Source: RGIG2161 sp964525525
GTDB taxonomy: Bacteria > Bacillota > Clostridia > Oscillospirales > CAG-272
Assembly (NCBI GenBank): GCA_964525525.1
Contig: CAZGHD010000006.1
Location: forward strand, 1 to 32,952
Length of the DNA: 32,952 nt
Direction of reading: 5' to 3'
A program made the translations under genes and the position numbers. The notes under the pieces were generated by a model, which saw nothing but the letters and a program-made list of their open reading frames with translations, ran no database searches and was not told the origin of the DNA. This document shows, piece after piece, positions 23,558 through 31,284 of this stretch; position 1 is the stretch's first letter, and each line of letters begins with the position of its first letter.

Positions 23558-24112
23558 TTATATCTCCATTATTTCCTTGTCTTTCTGAGCGGTAACGTTA
23601 TCTACTTCCTTAACGTATTTATCAGTAAGGTCCTGTACTGCCTTTTCAGACGCCTTCTGCTCATCCTCGGTCATCTCGCCGCTCTTTTTGAGCTCTTTGC
23701 ACTTATCGTTAGCATCACGGCGGATGTTACGAACTGCTACTTTAGCTTCTTCGCCAAGCTTAGCAACCTGCTTCTGAAGCTCTTTACGGCGCTCCTCAGT
23801 AAGCTGCGGGAAAGCAAGACGGAGAGACTTACCGTCGTTTGCGGGGTTGATACCAAGATCGGAAGCAAGGATCGCCTTCTCGATATTCTTGAGGGTGGAC
23901 ATATCCCACGGGGTAATGAGAATGGTTCTTGCATCAACAGCCTTTACTTCTGCCATCTGGTTAACCGCGGTAGGCATTCCGTAATAGTCTACCATTACCT
24001 TGGAAAGTACGGAAGGGTTAGCGCGGCCAACTCTGATAGTGGAAAGGTTATCGGAATATGCCGCAATTGTCTTTTTCATTTTCTCTTCATAAGCTTTTGC
24101 ATCAAGTTTCAT
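23558..24112 (-). CDS. frr: Ribosome recycling factor Frr
   Basis: Frr splits post-termination ribosomes together with EF-G. The L-shaped two-domain protein is recognisable from IRVGRANPSVLSKVMVDYYG, LITPWDMS and the long C-terminal helices (FPQLTEERRKELQKQVAKLG). ATG at 24112 (MKLDAKAYEEK) has GGAG six bases upstream and gives 184 residues, the family norm; an ATG at 24124 would add four residues. It follows pyrH by 74 bases and is the second gene of the pyrH operon. Confidence 0.97.
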   Translation of the reverse strand: MKLDAKAYEEKMKKTIAAYSDNLSTIRVGRANPSVLSKVMVDYYGMPTAVNQMAEVKAVDARTILITPWDMSTLKNIEKAILASDLGINPANDGKSLRLAFPQLTEERRKELQKQVAKLGEEAKVAVRNIRRDANDKCKELKKSGEMTEDEQKASEKAVQDLTDKYVKEVDNVTAQKDKEIMEI

Positions 24113-24186
24113 TTTTATCTCCATTCCGCCGCGGCACTCAAACTGTCCAAGCGGCTCAAATTATTTTTTATTTATTTTTTAATGTA

Positions 24187-24918
24187 TTAAATGTTTTCCT
24201 GCTTTACGATAGTACCTATCTCCTCACCCATTACGGCGCGGTAGATATTGTCGGGATCATCAAGTCCGAATACGAGTATCGGTATATCGTTTTCCATACT
24301 GAAGGAAGCTGCGGTGTTATCCATAGCCTTGAGTTTTTCGCTGAGGATAAGATCCTTATACGCAACAGTATCCAGTTTCTTTGCCGCAGGATCCTTTTTG
24401 GGATCCGCAGTATAAACGCCGTCTACGTTCTTTGCGAAAAGAACGATGTCGGCATTTATTTCAGCCGCTCTGATAACGCTTGCGGTATCTGTGGAAATAA
24501 AAGGAATACCAAGTCCGCAACCGAAGATGACTACTCTTCCCTTACCGAGATGAGTAACCGCCTTATTTCTTATATACGGCTCTGCAAACTCGTGCATACC
24601 GATAGCCGTCATAACACGCGTTTCAATGTCGTTCTGCTCGAAAATATCCTGAAGCGCAAGAGCGTTTATAGTAGTAGCGAGCATACCCATGTGATCCGCA
24701 CGGGTACGGTCCATACTCTTTCCGTGTCTGCCGCGCCAGATATTACCCGCGCCGACAACGATACCGAACTCTACGCCAATATCGGTACACTTTTTGATTA
24801 TTCCGGCAATTTTCGCGATAAAGTCAAAATCAAGTACTCCGCCGTCCTTTGCCGAAAGTGCTTCGCCGGAAAGTTTGAGAAGCACGCGTTTATATTTAGG
24901 AATCATATTTTCGCTCAT
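24187..24918 (-). CDS. pyrH: Uridylate kinase PyrH
   Basis: PyrH phosphorylates UMP to UDP with ATP; it is a hexameric amino-acid-kinase-fold enzyme. Motifs are LLKLSGEALS near the N-terminus, VVGAGNIWRGR at about 54-64, MGMLATTINALALQD, and AKNVDGVYTADPKKDP. The loop GCGLGIPFISTD at 133-144 replaces the usual GGTGNPFF-type sequence, so Thr and Asn that commonly contact UMP appear as Leu and Ile. The length of 243 is typical. The ATG follows AGGAGCTGTGGACATAAAAG, with the Shine-Dalgarno core rather far upstream. It is the first gene of the operon, behind its own promoter. Confidence 0.95.
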   Translation of the reverse strand: MSENMIPKYKRVLLKLSGEALSAKDGGVLDFDFIAKIAGIIKKCTDIGVEFGIVVGAGNIWRGRHGKSMDRTRADHMGMLATTINALALQDIFEQNDIETRVMTAIGMHEFAEPYIRNKAVTHLGKGRVVIFGCGLGIPFISTDTASVIRAAEINADIVLFAKNVDGVYTADPKKDPAAKKLDTVAYKDLILSEKLKAMDNTAASFSMENDIPILVFGLDDPDNIYRAVMGEEIGTIVKQENI

Positions 24919-24971
24919 CTTTTATGTCCACAGCTCCTTTTATGATGTTATTAAGATATTATACTATATAT

Positions 24972-25000
24972 ATTTTACTCAATAATTGATTATTTGTAAA
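24972..25000 (-). promoter_or_regulatory. Promoter for pyrH-frr-uppS-cdsA-dxr-rseP-ispG-polC
   Basis: On the minus strand TTTACA (24995-25000), a 17-base spacer and TAAAAT (24972-24977) form a good sigma-A-type promoter between the tsf terminator and pyrH. Confidence 0.72.
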
Positions 25001-25019
25001 CAGGAATTTAATAAAAAAA

Positions 25020-25052
25020 CAGATAACTTGCAATTTTTTTGCAAGTTATCTG
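25020..25052 (-). terminator. Rho-independent terminator after rpsB-tsf
   Basis: A 14-bp perfect stem (CAGATAACTTGCAA with TTGCAAGTTATCTG) has a 5-base loop and is followed on the minus strand by TTTTTTT. It lies 14 bases past the tsf stop and separates the ribosomal pair from pyrH. Confidence 0.92.
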
Positions 25053-25066
25053 AATTTTTAGTAAAA

Positions 25067-25996
25067 TTATTTGCTTATGAGCTTTGCAACTTCGTCTGCA
25101 AGGTCATCTTCGCGCTTCTGTAGGCCTTCGCCCTTCTCGAAACGAGTAAAGCCAACAACCTTGATATCGCCGCCGAACTCTTTAGCAGTTGCTTCAACGT
25201 ACTTACCAACGGTAAGAGAATCGTCCTTAACGTAACCCTGGTTAAGGAGGCAGTTGTTCTCATAGTACTTACCGATCTTACCTTCAACCATCTTAGCAAC
25301 GATGTTCTCGGGCTTGTTAGCATTCTTAGGATCGTTCTTGATCTGAGCTATGAGAATGTTCTTCTCCTCCTCGATAACAGATGCGGGAACGGAATCCTTA
25401 TCAAGATATGCAACGGGGAATGCTGCAACCTGAAGAGCGATGTTCTTTGCGAACTCAGCAAAGCCTGCGTTGTTCTTAGCAGCGTCGTCAGCCTCGAATT
25501 TGATAACAACACCGATGCTGCCCTTACCGTGAATGTAAGTGCTTACGGTGCCTTCGATGATCTCGAAACGGCGGATATTCATGTTCTCACCGATGGTGAA
25601 GATCATGTCCTTGATCTTACCGTCAACGGTGAAGTCGGTATCAAGATACTTGAGAGTGAGAAGGGTCTCAACGTCAGCGGGTTTCTCATTGATGATAATG
25701 GTGAGAAGGCCGCGAACGAACTCCTGGAAGCTTGCGTTCTTACCAACGAAGTCGGTCTCGGAGTTAACCTCGATGATAGCGGCAATACCCTTTGCCTCAT
25801 CGTACATAATATCAACGATACCCTCGGATGCGATACGGTCTGCCTTCTTTGCGGAAACAGCAAGGCCTCTCTCACGAAGGATCTTTACAGCTTCATCAAA
25901 ATCGCCGTTTGCTTCAACAAGTGCCTTTTTGCACTCCATCATACCGCAACCGGTCTTAGCTCTGAGGTCTGCAACCTGCTTAGCGCTTATATTCAT
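25067..25996 (-). CDS. tsf: Elongation factor Ts
   Basis: EF-Ts exchanges GDP for GTP on EF-Tu. The N-terminal UBA-like domain ends in LRAKTGCGMMECKKAL, followed by the core signature VEVNSETDFVGKN (here IIEVNSETDFVGKN) and a second core repeat with YLDKDSVPASVIEEEK. The length of 309 is normal. Codon use is strongly biased, as expected for high expression. The ATG has AAGGAGAATAGATT upstream. It lies 39 bases after rpsB and is followed by a terminator. Confidence 0.98.
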   Translation of the reverse strand: MNISAKQVADLRAKTGCGMMECKKALVEANGDFDEAVKILRERGLAVSAKKADRIASEGIVDIMYDEAKGIAAIIEVNSETDFVGKNASFQEFVRGLLTIIINEKPADVETLLTLKYLDTDFTVDGKIKDMIFTIGENMNIRRFEIIEGTVSTYIHGKGSIGVVIKFEADDAAKNNAGFAEFAKNIALQVAAFPVAYLDKDSVPASVIEEEKNILIAQIKNDPKNANKPENIVAKMVEGKIGKYYENNCLLNQGYVKDDSLTVGKYVEATAKEFGGDIKVVGFTRFEKGEGLQKREDDLADEVAKLISK

Positions 25997-26035
25997 AATC
26001 TATTCTCCTTAAACTTAAAACTTATTCGTTATAAA

Positions 26036-26806
26036 TTACTCAGCTTCAACTGCTGCAGCCTCAACTGCGTCTGCTTCAGCCTCTGCATCAACGGGAGCCT
26101 CAGCATCCTCTGCTGCGAACTGCTCGCCCTGCTTGCCTTCGATAACTGCGTCAGCAAGAACGGAGGAAATAAGTTTGATAGCGCGGATAGCGTCATCGTT
26201 ACCGGGGATAACGTAGTCAGCATCGTCGGGATCGCAGTTGGTATCAACGATAGCGATTACCGGAATACCGAGCTTTTTAGCCTCAGCAACAGCATTCTTC
26301 TCTTTTCTGGGGTCAACTATAAAGATAGCGGAAGGAAGCTCGGTCATGTTCTTGATACCGCCAAGGTTGCGCTCAAGATCCATTCTTTCCTTCTGAAGGC
26401 CTGCAACCTCTTTCTTGGTGAGGAGATCAAAGGTGCCGTCCTCAGCCATCTTCTCAAGGTTAGCAAGACGGTTGATACTTCTCTTGATGGTCTTGAAGTT
26501 GGTCATCATACCACCGAGCCAACGTACGTTTACGAAGTACATACCGCAACGCTCAGCTTCTTCCTTGATAGCGTCTGCAGCCTGTTTCTTGGTACCTACG
26601 AAAAGGATGGTACCGTTCTCAGCGGCAACGTCGCGAACGAACATATAAGCCTCTTCGAACTTTTTAACGGTCTTCTGAAGGTCGATTATATAGATACCGT
26701 TTCTTTCGGTAAAGATATACTCGGCCATTTTGGGGTTCCAGCGTCTGGTGTGGTGTCCGAAATGAACACCTGCTTCAAGAAGCTGCTTAATAGAAATAAC
26801 AGACAT
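26036..26806 (-). CDS. rpsB: 30S ribosomal protein S2
   Basis: S2 binds the 30S head-body junction and recruits S1-like factors. SIKQLLEAGVHFGHHTRRWN at the N-terminus and IVDTNCDPDDADYVIPGNDD near residue 190 are family signatures. After the core (about residue 225) comes an acidic, Ala/Glu-rich tail of about 30 residues (AEDAEAPVDAEAEADAVEAA), which is common but variable in clostridia. The ATG has a strong site, AAGGAGGACATAAAA. It heads the rpsB-tsf operon behind a structured leader. Confidence 0.98.
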   Translation of the reverse strand: MSVISIKQLLEAGVHFGHHTRRWNPKMAEYIFTERNGIYIIDLQKTVKKFEEAYMFVRDVAAENGTILFVGTKKQAADAIKEEAERCGMYFVNVRWLGGMMTNFKTIKRSINRLANLEKMAEDGTFDLLTKKEVAGLQKERMDLERNLGGIKNMTELPSAIFIVDPRKEKNAVAEAKKLGIPVIAIVDTNCDPDDADYVIPGNDDAIRAIKLISSVLADAVIEGKQGEQFAAEDAEAPVDAEAEADAVEAAAVEAE

Positions 26807-26928
26807 TTTTATGTCCTCCTTCGGTTATTCCACCACAATGCTTTTCAGCGCGGTAAGCCGCGGTGCGGCACCTTCGCACACAGGCGTTGTGTGTGTTTTT
26901 ATGCTTTGCACCGTGCTCGGCACAAGCA
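26807..26928 (-). promoter_or_regulatory. Structured 5' leader of rpsB
   Basis: About 120 bases separate the probable transcription start from the rpsB ATG. In the minus-strand RNA short stems are possible: CACACA with TGTGTG (26877-26893), GGTGC with GCACC one base apart, and GCGG with CCGC around CTTA. The leader is GC-rich relative to the AT-rich promoter just upstream. S2 leaders are autoregulatory in some bacteria; that this one is so is inference. Confidence 0.45.
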
Positions 26929-26934
26929 GAAATT

Positions 26935-26963
26935 ATTTTACCACTTTTTTTATATTTTTTCAA
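26935..26963 (-). promoter_or_regulatory. Promoter of rpsB-tsf
   Basis: On the minus strand TTGAAA (26958-26963), a 17-base spacer with an A tract, and TAAAAT (26935-26940). The flanks are very AT-rich, as usual for strong ribosomal-protein promoters. Confidence 0.78.
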
Positions 26964-27013
26964 TACTTTATATTTGTATTAACAAAAAATTTACAATTAT
27001 TTTTTCTGTCATA

Positions 27014-27033
27014 CCGAATATTTTCCGAATATT
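27014..27033. repeat. Direct repeat upstream of yunB
   Basis: CCGAATATT occurs twice with an 11-base period, about one helical turn, 42 bases upstream of the yunB start. It lies within the divergent rpsB/yunB region and may be a binding site. A shorter inverted pair, TCTGTC (27005-27010) and GACAGA (27042-27047), flanks it. I could not assign a convincing sigma-E or sigma-A promoter for yunB. Confidence 0.35.
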
Positions 27034-27074
27034 CTGTTATCGACAGATATTTTATACCGAAAGCGAGCAATTTT

Positions 27075-27785
27075 ATGAGAAAACGTTACCGTTTTTCAAA
27101 AAGACGGAAAAACAAAAAGCAAAGGCTGATAACGTCTATCATCATCGCGGTTGTAGCCGCTGTAACCGTATCAGCAATTACGTTATCCGGGATAACTCCG
27201 CTTTTGCGCGAGGTTGCCGCATCCGAAGCGCAGAAGACCGCCCTACGGATAATCAACCAGAGCATTTCAAAAAGGCTGACCGAGAGCAAAACGGACTATG
27301 ACGATCTGTCGTCTGTAAAATACGACGCAAACGGAAAGGTTTCAATGATAAAAAGCAACGTAACCGCGATAAACGACGAGCGAACAAAGATCTCTCTGTA
27401 CATTCTCGAAAAATATCAGAATACCGATCTGAACACAAAAATTTCTCTCGGCACCGCAAGCGGAATAGATCTCTTATCCGGCGTAGGTCCTAAAATAAAC
27501 GTCTCTATCTCCCCTGCCCCTTCGATCTCGACCGACGTGTACAATGAATTTATCGAGGCGGGTATAAACCAGACAATACACCGAATAATGCTGGAAATAA
27601 ACGTGGATACTCAAGTTCTTCTTCCGTCGTCAAGCTTCAACGTAAAAACGAGCACTTCGGTATGTATTGCCGAGACGGTCATCGTCGGCGAAGTTCCGGA
27701 CGCGTATACCGATATTCACAGAGGTGAGGAGATAAGCGAAAGCGACATAGACGATATATACGACTTCGGTGCTTCGGCAGATTAG
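27075..27785 (+). CDS. yunB: Sporulation protein YunB
   Basis: YunB is a mother-cell sporulation protein in Bacillus, conserved among endospore formers; its biochemical role is unknown. This copy has 236 residues: a very basic N-terminus (MRKRYRFSKRRKNKKQR), one membrane helix at about 18-38, then an extracytoplasmic domain. Recognisable blocks are ISLGTASGIDLLSGVGPKIN, EFIEAGINQTIHRIMLEINV and SVCIAETVIVGEVPDAY. The start is ATG at 27075; an open frame continues upstream but is not protein-like. The ribosome site is weak. It is divergent from rpsB and its stop overlaps that of the convergent kinase gene by four bases. Its presence supports a sporulating ancestry. Confidence 0.9.
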   Translation: MRKRYRFSKRRKNKKQRLITSIIIAVVAAVTVSAITLSGITPLLREVAASEAQKTALRIINQSISKRLTESKTDYDDLSSVKYDANGKVSMIKSNVTAINDERTKISLYILEKYQNTDLNTKISLGTASGIDLLSGVGPKINVSISPAPSISTDVYNEFIEAGINQTIHRIMLEINVDTQVLLPSSSFNVKTSTSVCIAETVIVGEVPDAYTDIHRGEEISESDIDDIYDFGASAD

Positions 27786-28261
27786 TCCGGCTTGTATTCA
27801 AGAATCTCAAAATCCCCGTCCGTCTGATTGACGAAATATATCTCGTCAAATCCTTCCGCGGCGGACGGCAGCTCCATTTTAGCGGAAATTGCGGTGATCG
27901 CGCGATCGGATACTCTCGCTTTCCCCGTGCGGTTTTCGTTTCGCTTAACACATTCGGATATATTGCCTCGAAAAAGATACCCGTATATCCGACACCCCGC
28001 AGCTTTTGCAAGAGGAACATACCGCTCACGGTCAGACACCGTAGGATTAGTATTGTCCACAACAAACGAACTGCCGTCAGCGATGCATTGATCCAAAAGC
28101 AATTTTTCTTTATTTCTCGTATGCAGAGTATCGAGGTTGATATGCACGTGGGTATCTGAAAAATATTTACGGTAAAAAGTACTTTTCCCGCTTGCGGGGA
28201 TACCCATAAATATCACCGTACTTTTTTCATCCGTTTTCGGAAGTTTCTGCATGTCTACCAT
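27782..28261 (-). CDS. P-loop kinase, polynucleotide-kinase-like (AAA_33 family)
   Basis: This 159-residue protein is a stand-alone P-loop kinase domain. The Walker A motif is GIPASGKST at residues 20-28. NLDTLHTR (DxxR-type substrate loop) and VVDNTNPTVSDRERYV are typical of the kinase domain related to T4 polynucleotide kinase and mammalian PNKP. The substrate is not known: a 5'-hydroxyl nucleic acid end or a small molecule are both possible. No phosphatase or ligase domain is attached. It begins right after the rqcH stop; ATG at 28261 or 28252 are both possible and neither has a strong ribosome site. Confidence 0.82.
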   Translation of the reverse strand: MVDMQKLPKTDEKSTVIFMGIPASGKSTFYRKYFSDTHVHINLDTLHTRNKEKLLLDQCIADGSSFVVDNTNPTVSDRERYVPLAKAAGCRIYGYLFRGNISECVKRNENRTGKARVSDRAITAISAKMELPSAAEGFDEIYFVNQTDGDFEILEYKPD

Positions 28262-28262
28262 A

Positions 28263-30017
28263 TCACTTTACAAGCATTTCGGAAATTCTTGCCTCACGCG
28301 GAGTAACGTACGCCGTATAGTTGGTTGAATATATCACGAATCCCGGTTTTGATCCGCTCGGTTTCTTTACGTTTTTGGCTCTCGTGTAATCGACCGCGAT
28401 GTTCTGCCCGCCGCGGCTTTTTGAGTTATGCGCCGCGATTTCCGCCGCCTCGGTCATATCAAGTTCCGGCGGCTCCTCACCGTCACAGAACAGGATAACG
28501 TGCGATCCTGCCTCGTTTTTGACGTGGAACCAGTAGTCTCCCTTTTCGGCGGTCTTCATTGTAAGCTGGTCGTTTTGCACGTTATTTCGACCGCAAAGAA
28601 CCCTGTATCCACCCGACGTACGGTATTCGATAGGCGATGACTGCGCCCGCTTTTTCTGAACGTGATTTTTCATCTTTGACGCAAATCCCGAGGAATACAG
28701 CTCCGCGCGAATGTCAAAAAGTTCAGCCTCGGTTGACGCGCGGGCAAGAGCATCAAAAACGGTATCAATATACTCAAGTTCTTCCTGCGCGTGCTTGATC
28801 TGCTTTTCAAGCTCGACCCGAGCAGTCTTCATCTTTGCGTATTTTTTATAGTATTTTTGCGCGTTCTGCGATGGAGAAAGCCGCTCGTCAAGAGTGATCT
28901 TTACCTCCCCGCAATCCTCCGAATAATAGTTAACAAGCGAAACCTCTTTCATTCCGCGCTTGAGCGCGTAGATGTTGGAGGTAATAAGATCACCGTAGTG
29001 CTTGTATTTTTCCGAATCATCGCAAGCGTCAAGCTCGGAGGTCTGAAGCGCTATCTTCTTTCTGAGACGCGTATCCGCATTTGTGAGTAGCTTCAAGATA
29101 TCCGAAGAACGCTGCTTCATATGCTCTATATGTTCGCGCGACTCAAAAAACTCGTCGGTCATCTCGTAAAAGTTGTCAAACTTTTTCGTCACCGCCGAGC
29201 TTCCGTACTGACGAACGCTTACAAAGGTATAGTCAATCGGTCTTCCCTCTTTTGAGATTATCATCGTTGGAGAAAACCTCTTGTCTTTTATAACCGTAAC
29301 GAACTCGGAAAAATAGAAGAAAAGCTGTGACACGTCAACGTTTTCCATTTTCGCGTCGGTAACCTTGGACGCGGAATAGGCAATCTCACGAGCCAAAAGT
29401 GCGGAAATACCCATATATTTTCCCATTATGAACTTGTCCGCAGGAGTACTTCCGTCAACAGACGCCGCAAGAGCGGAAAATTCCTCAAAATTCGTACAAA
29501 GCGGATCAGCCTTGCTCTGTGCGGGCGGATTCTGATATTTAAGACCTACCAGTACAGCGCGCCCGCTTGAATCGGTAAGATCCACCGTTTTAAGCGCTCC
29601 GAGAATCTTTCTCTCCCCGTCAAGCAGGATTATGTTGCTGTAGGTTCCCATTATTTCAATAATGAGATACTTTTTGCAGGCATAACCGAGCTCGTCGTGA
29701 CTGTCAAAAACGAATTCCGCCGCGCGTTCAAACCCCTGCTGTTCAACGTAAAGAAACTTTGATCCCGCAAGGTGCTTACGCAGCAGCATGCAGAACATCG
29801 GTGCCTTTTCGGGATTTTCCTTTGATATGCGCGTCAAGGCAAATCGCGGACTGTTGGATCCCGCACGCACCGACAGACGGTAATTCTCTTTCTGCGTTCT
29901 GAGCAGGAGAACTACCTCCTCTTTTTCAGGCTGATATATTTTTTCCACACGAGCGTCGCTCGCGAGGATATTTATTTCATGTACGGATGCGCTGAACATC
30001 CCTGCATCAAAAGGCAT
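28263..30017 (-). CDS. rqcH: Ribosome quality control factor RqcH (NFACT / Rqc2 family)
   Basis: RqcH binds stalled 50S subunits carrying peptidyl-tRNA and adds C-terminal alanine tails that mark the chain for degradation. The 584-residue protein starts MPFDAGMFSASVHEI, as in the family, with an NFACT-N region containing QQGFERAAEF and YLIIEIMGTYSNIILLDGE. A coiled-coil region lies around 385-445 (YYKKYAKMKTARVELEKQIK). The C-terminal NFACT-R domain carries DYWFHVKNEAGSHVIL. The DR pair of Bacillus RqcH appears here as ER, which I believe is common in clostridia. Older annotations call these fibronectin-binding proteins. ATG follows AAGGAAGTGTAATA; the GNAT gene lies 13 bases upstream. Confidence 0.95.
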   Translation of the reverse strand: MPFDAGMFSASVHEINILASDARVEKIYQPEKEEVVLLLRTQKENYRLSVRAGSNSPRFALTRISKENPEKAPMFCMLLRKHLAGSKFLYVEQQGFERAAEFVFDSHDELGYACKKYLIIEIMGTYSNIILLDGERKILGALKTVDLTDSSGRAVLVGLKYQNPPAQSKADPLCTNFEEFSALAASVDGSTPADKFIMGKYMGISALLAREIAYSASKVTDAKMENVDVSQLFFYFSEFVTVIKDKRFSPTMIISKEGRPIDYTFVSVRQYGSSAVTKKFDNFYEMTDEFFESREHIEHMKQRSSDILKLLTNADTRLRKKIALQTSELDACDDSEKYKHYGDLITSNIYALKRGMKEVSLVNYYSEDCGEVKITLDERLSPSQNAQKYYKKYAKMKTARVELEKQIKHAQEELEYIDTVFDALARASTEAELFDIRAELYSSGFASKMKNHVQKKRAQSSPIEYRTSGGYRVLCGRNNVQNDQLTMKTAEKGDYWFHVKNEAGSHVILFCDGEEPPELDMTEAAEIAAHNSKSRGGQNIAVDYTRAKNVKKPSGSKPGFVIYSTNYTAYVTPREARISEMLVK

Positions 30018-30030
30018 TATTACACTTCCT

Positions 30031-30582
30031 TTATAAAATCTTTTGCATAAAATATTCTTTAACTGTTTTACCGTCTTTCAGCTTAAACGCATTTGGACGT
30101 TCTGCAACAACAGTAAATCCGAACCTCTCATAAAGTGCTCTTGCGCGGTCATTTCCTTCAACAAATTCAAGCTCTATAACCTCAATACCTTTTCGAGCCC
30201 TCGCCGCGATGATAAGCTCCTCAAGCATTGCAGAACCGATTCCAAGCCCCCAGTATTTCTTTACAATAGCTATTGCAATCACCGCGCGATGGCACATCTT
30301 TTTACCGTTTCGGAAGCTGATCTCACAATTTCCCGCAATTTCATCATCAACATGGCAAGTGATAGAAAGATCATTTTCAGATTCCCGTCTGCTTTTGATC
30401 CATCTCTCCTCGCTATCTATTGAGACAGATTCCCATTCCTCGGGGTATCTTGCCAAAAACTCGGTCTCACCGCAAGCAGTCTTTATATACTCAAGCATTT
30501 TTGATCCTTCTCCGGGTTCGGGAGTTTTCAAAATTGCCGATTTTCCGTTTTTTAATTTTATAGTTTTTTCTTCAAATATCAT
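30031..30582 (-). CDS. GNAT family N-acetyltransferase
   Basis: This 183-residue acyltransferase has the acetyl-CoA-binding segment KKYWGLGIGSAMLEELI and the C-terminal GNDRARALYERFGFTVV motif of the GNAT fold. It resembles the broad RimI/RimL-like group, but the acceptor cannot be told from sequence. CHRAVIAIAI is the beta-4 strand. ATG is preceded by CGGAGAAAACA. It lies 15 bases after the second acetyltransferase gene and 13 bases before rqcH, so it is probably cotranscribed with both. Confidence 0.88.
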   Translation of the reverse strand: MIFEEKTIKLKNGKSAILKTPEPGEGSKMLEYIKTACGETEFLARYPEEWESVSIDSEERWIKSRRESENDLSITCHVDDEIAGNCEISFRNGKKMCHRAVIAIAIVKKYWGLGIGSAMLEELIIAARARKGIEVIELEFVEGNDRARALYERFGFTVVAERPNAFKLKDGKTVKEYFMQKIL

Positions 30583-30597
30583 TGTTTTCTCCGTTGT

Positions 30598-31284
30598 TTA
30601 GTTTAAATTTGTATTTTTACGAACACCAAGATAACGGTAAATGGTTTTCTCCCGTTTTAATCCAATCTTTTCGGCTACGCTAACCGATGCTAAATTCGTG
30701 CTTCTGCACTTGTAAACAGGAGATTTTCCCATTTTTTTGAGTTCAAGAATAACGCTCGCCGCGTTTGAAGATGCCAATCCCATCCCGCGATAGCCGACAG
30801 CCGTTTCGGTAGTTATTTCTACCGTTTCACGTCCGCTACACAGACCATTTACCGCCGCTACCGATACTATCGAACCGTTATTTACGGTCACCGACGCGAT
30901 TCCGCCGCTACGCACACATTCGATAACGTCAAATAATATCCGTTTGTTAAAATCCGCTTCCGCCAAGTTCTTAATGATCCGCGAATCGTCGCGAACAAGC
31001 TTTTCATTTATCAAAACTTCATCCGCGGAATACTCATATATACAATATGTTGAAGAAATATCCTCGAAAAATCCAAGAGGCGCCGTTATTTGGGCACAAT
31101 GTTTTCTGATTTCATCAATAACGTCTCGTGAGGAATAACAATTTTCATATTGCTTTTCAAACCGCTCGGCAAAATCTGCAAGACACGGCAAGACACGAAT
31201 CAATATTTCATTTTCTTTGAGCAGTTCAAATTCAAAAGGAACTATTTTTTTGCTTTCAAGAGAAGCGTCAACCAACTCTATCAT
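30598..31284 (-). CDS. GNAT-fold acetyltransferase with N-terminal extension
   Basis: The C-terminal half (about residues 125-225) is a GNAT domain: ASVTVNNGSIVSVAAVNG, then AVGYRGMGLASSNAASVI with the RxxGxG/A loop, and NLASVSVAEKIGLKRE. The first 120 residues are rich in Glu and Leu and have no motif I recognise; members of the GNAT_acetyltran group share this layout. The substrate is unknown. Its ATG overlaps the methyltransferase stop by one base (TAATG), with GGAG upstream, so the two are translationally coupled. Confidence 0.78.
   Translation of the reverse strand: MIELVDASLESKKIVPFEFELLKENEILIRVLPCLADFAERFEKQYENCYSSRDVIDEIRKHCAQITAPLGFFEDISSTYCIYEYSADEVLINEKLVRDDSRIIKNLAEADFNKRILFDVIECVRSGGIASVTVNNGSIVSVAAVNGLCSGRETVEITTETAVGYRGMGLASSNAASVILELKKMGKSPVYKCRSTNLASVSVAEKIGLKREKTIYRYLGVRKNTNLN

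Noticed and set aside
25075..25323. Out-of-frame small open frames inside tsf
   Set aside because: They overlap EF-Ts in another frame with no ribosome site or recognisable motif.
26811..27074. Plus-strand upstream extension of yunB
   Set aside because: The added ~88 residues come from the rpsB leader and promoter, are not protein-like, and YunB homologues start at the basic MRKRYRF segment.
26807..27074. A hidden small gene in the rpsB-yunB gap
   Set aside because: The gap is accounted for by a leader, a promoter and AT-rich sequence; no short frame with a ribosome site stands out.
25529..27301. A 590-codon plus-strand open frame antisense to tsf and rpsB
   Set aside because: tsf and rpsB are certain on the other strand; their strong codon bias avoids codons that would give stops in this frame. 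The translation is low-complexity, Cys/Leu/Ser-rich and matches nothing.
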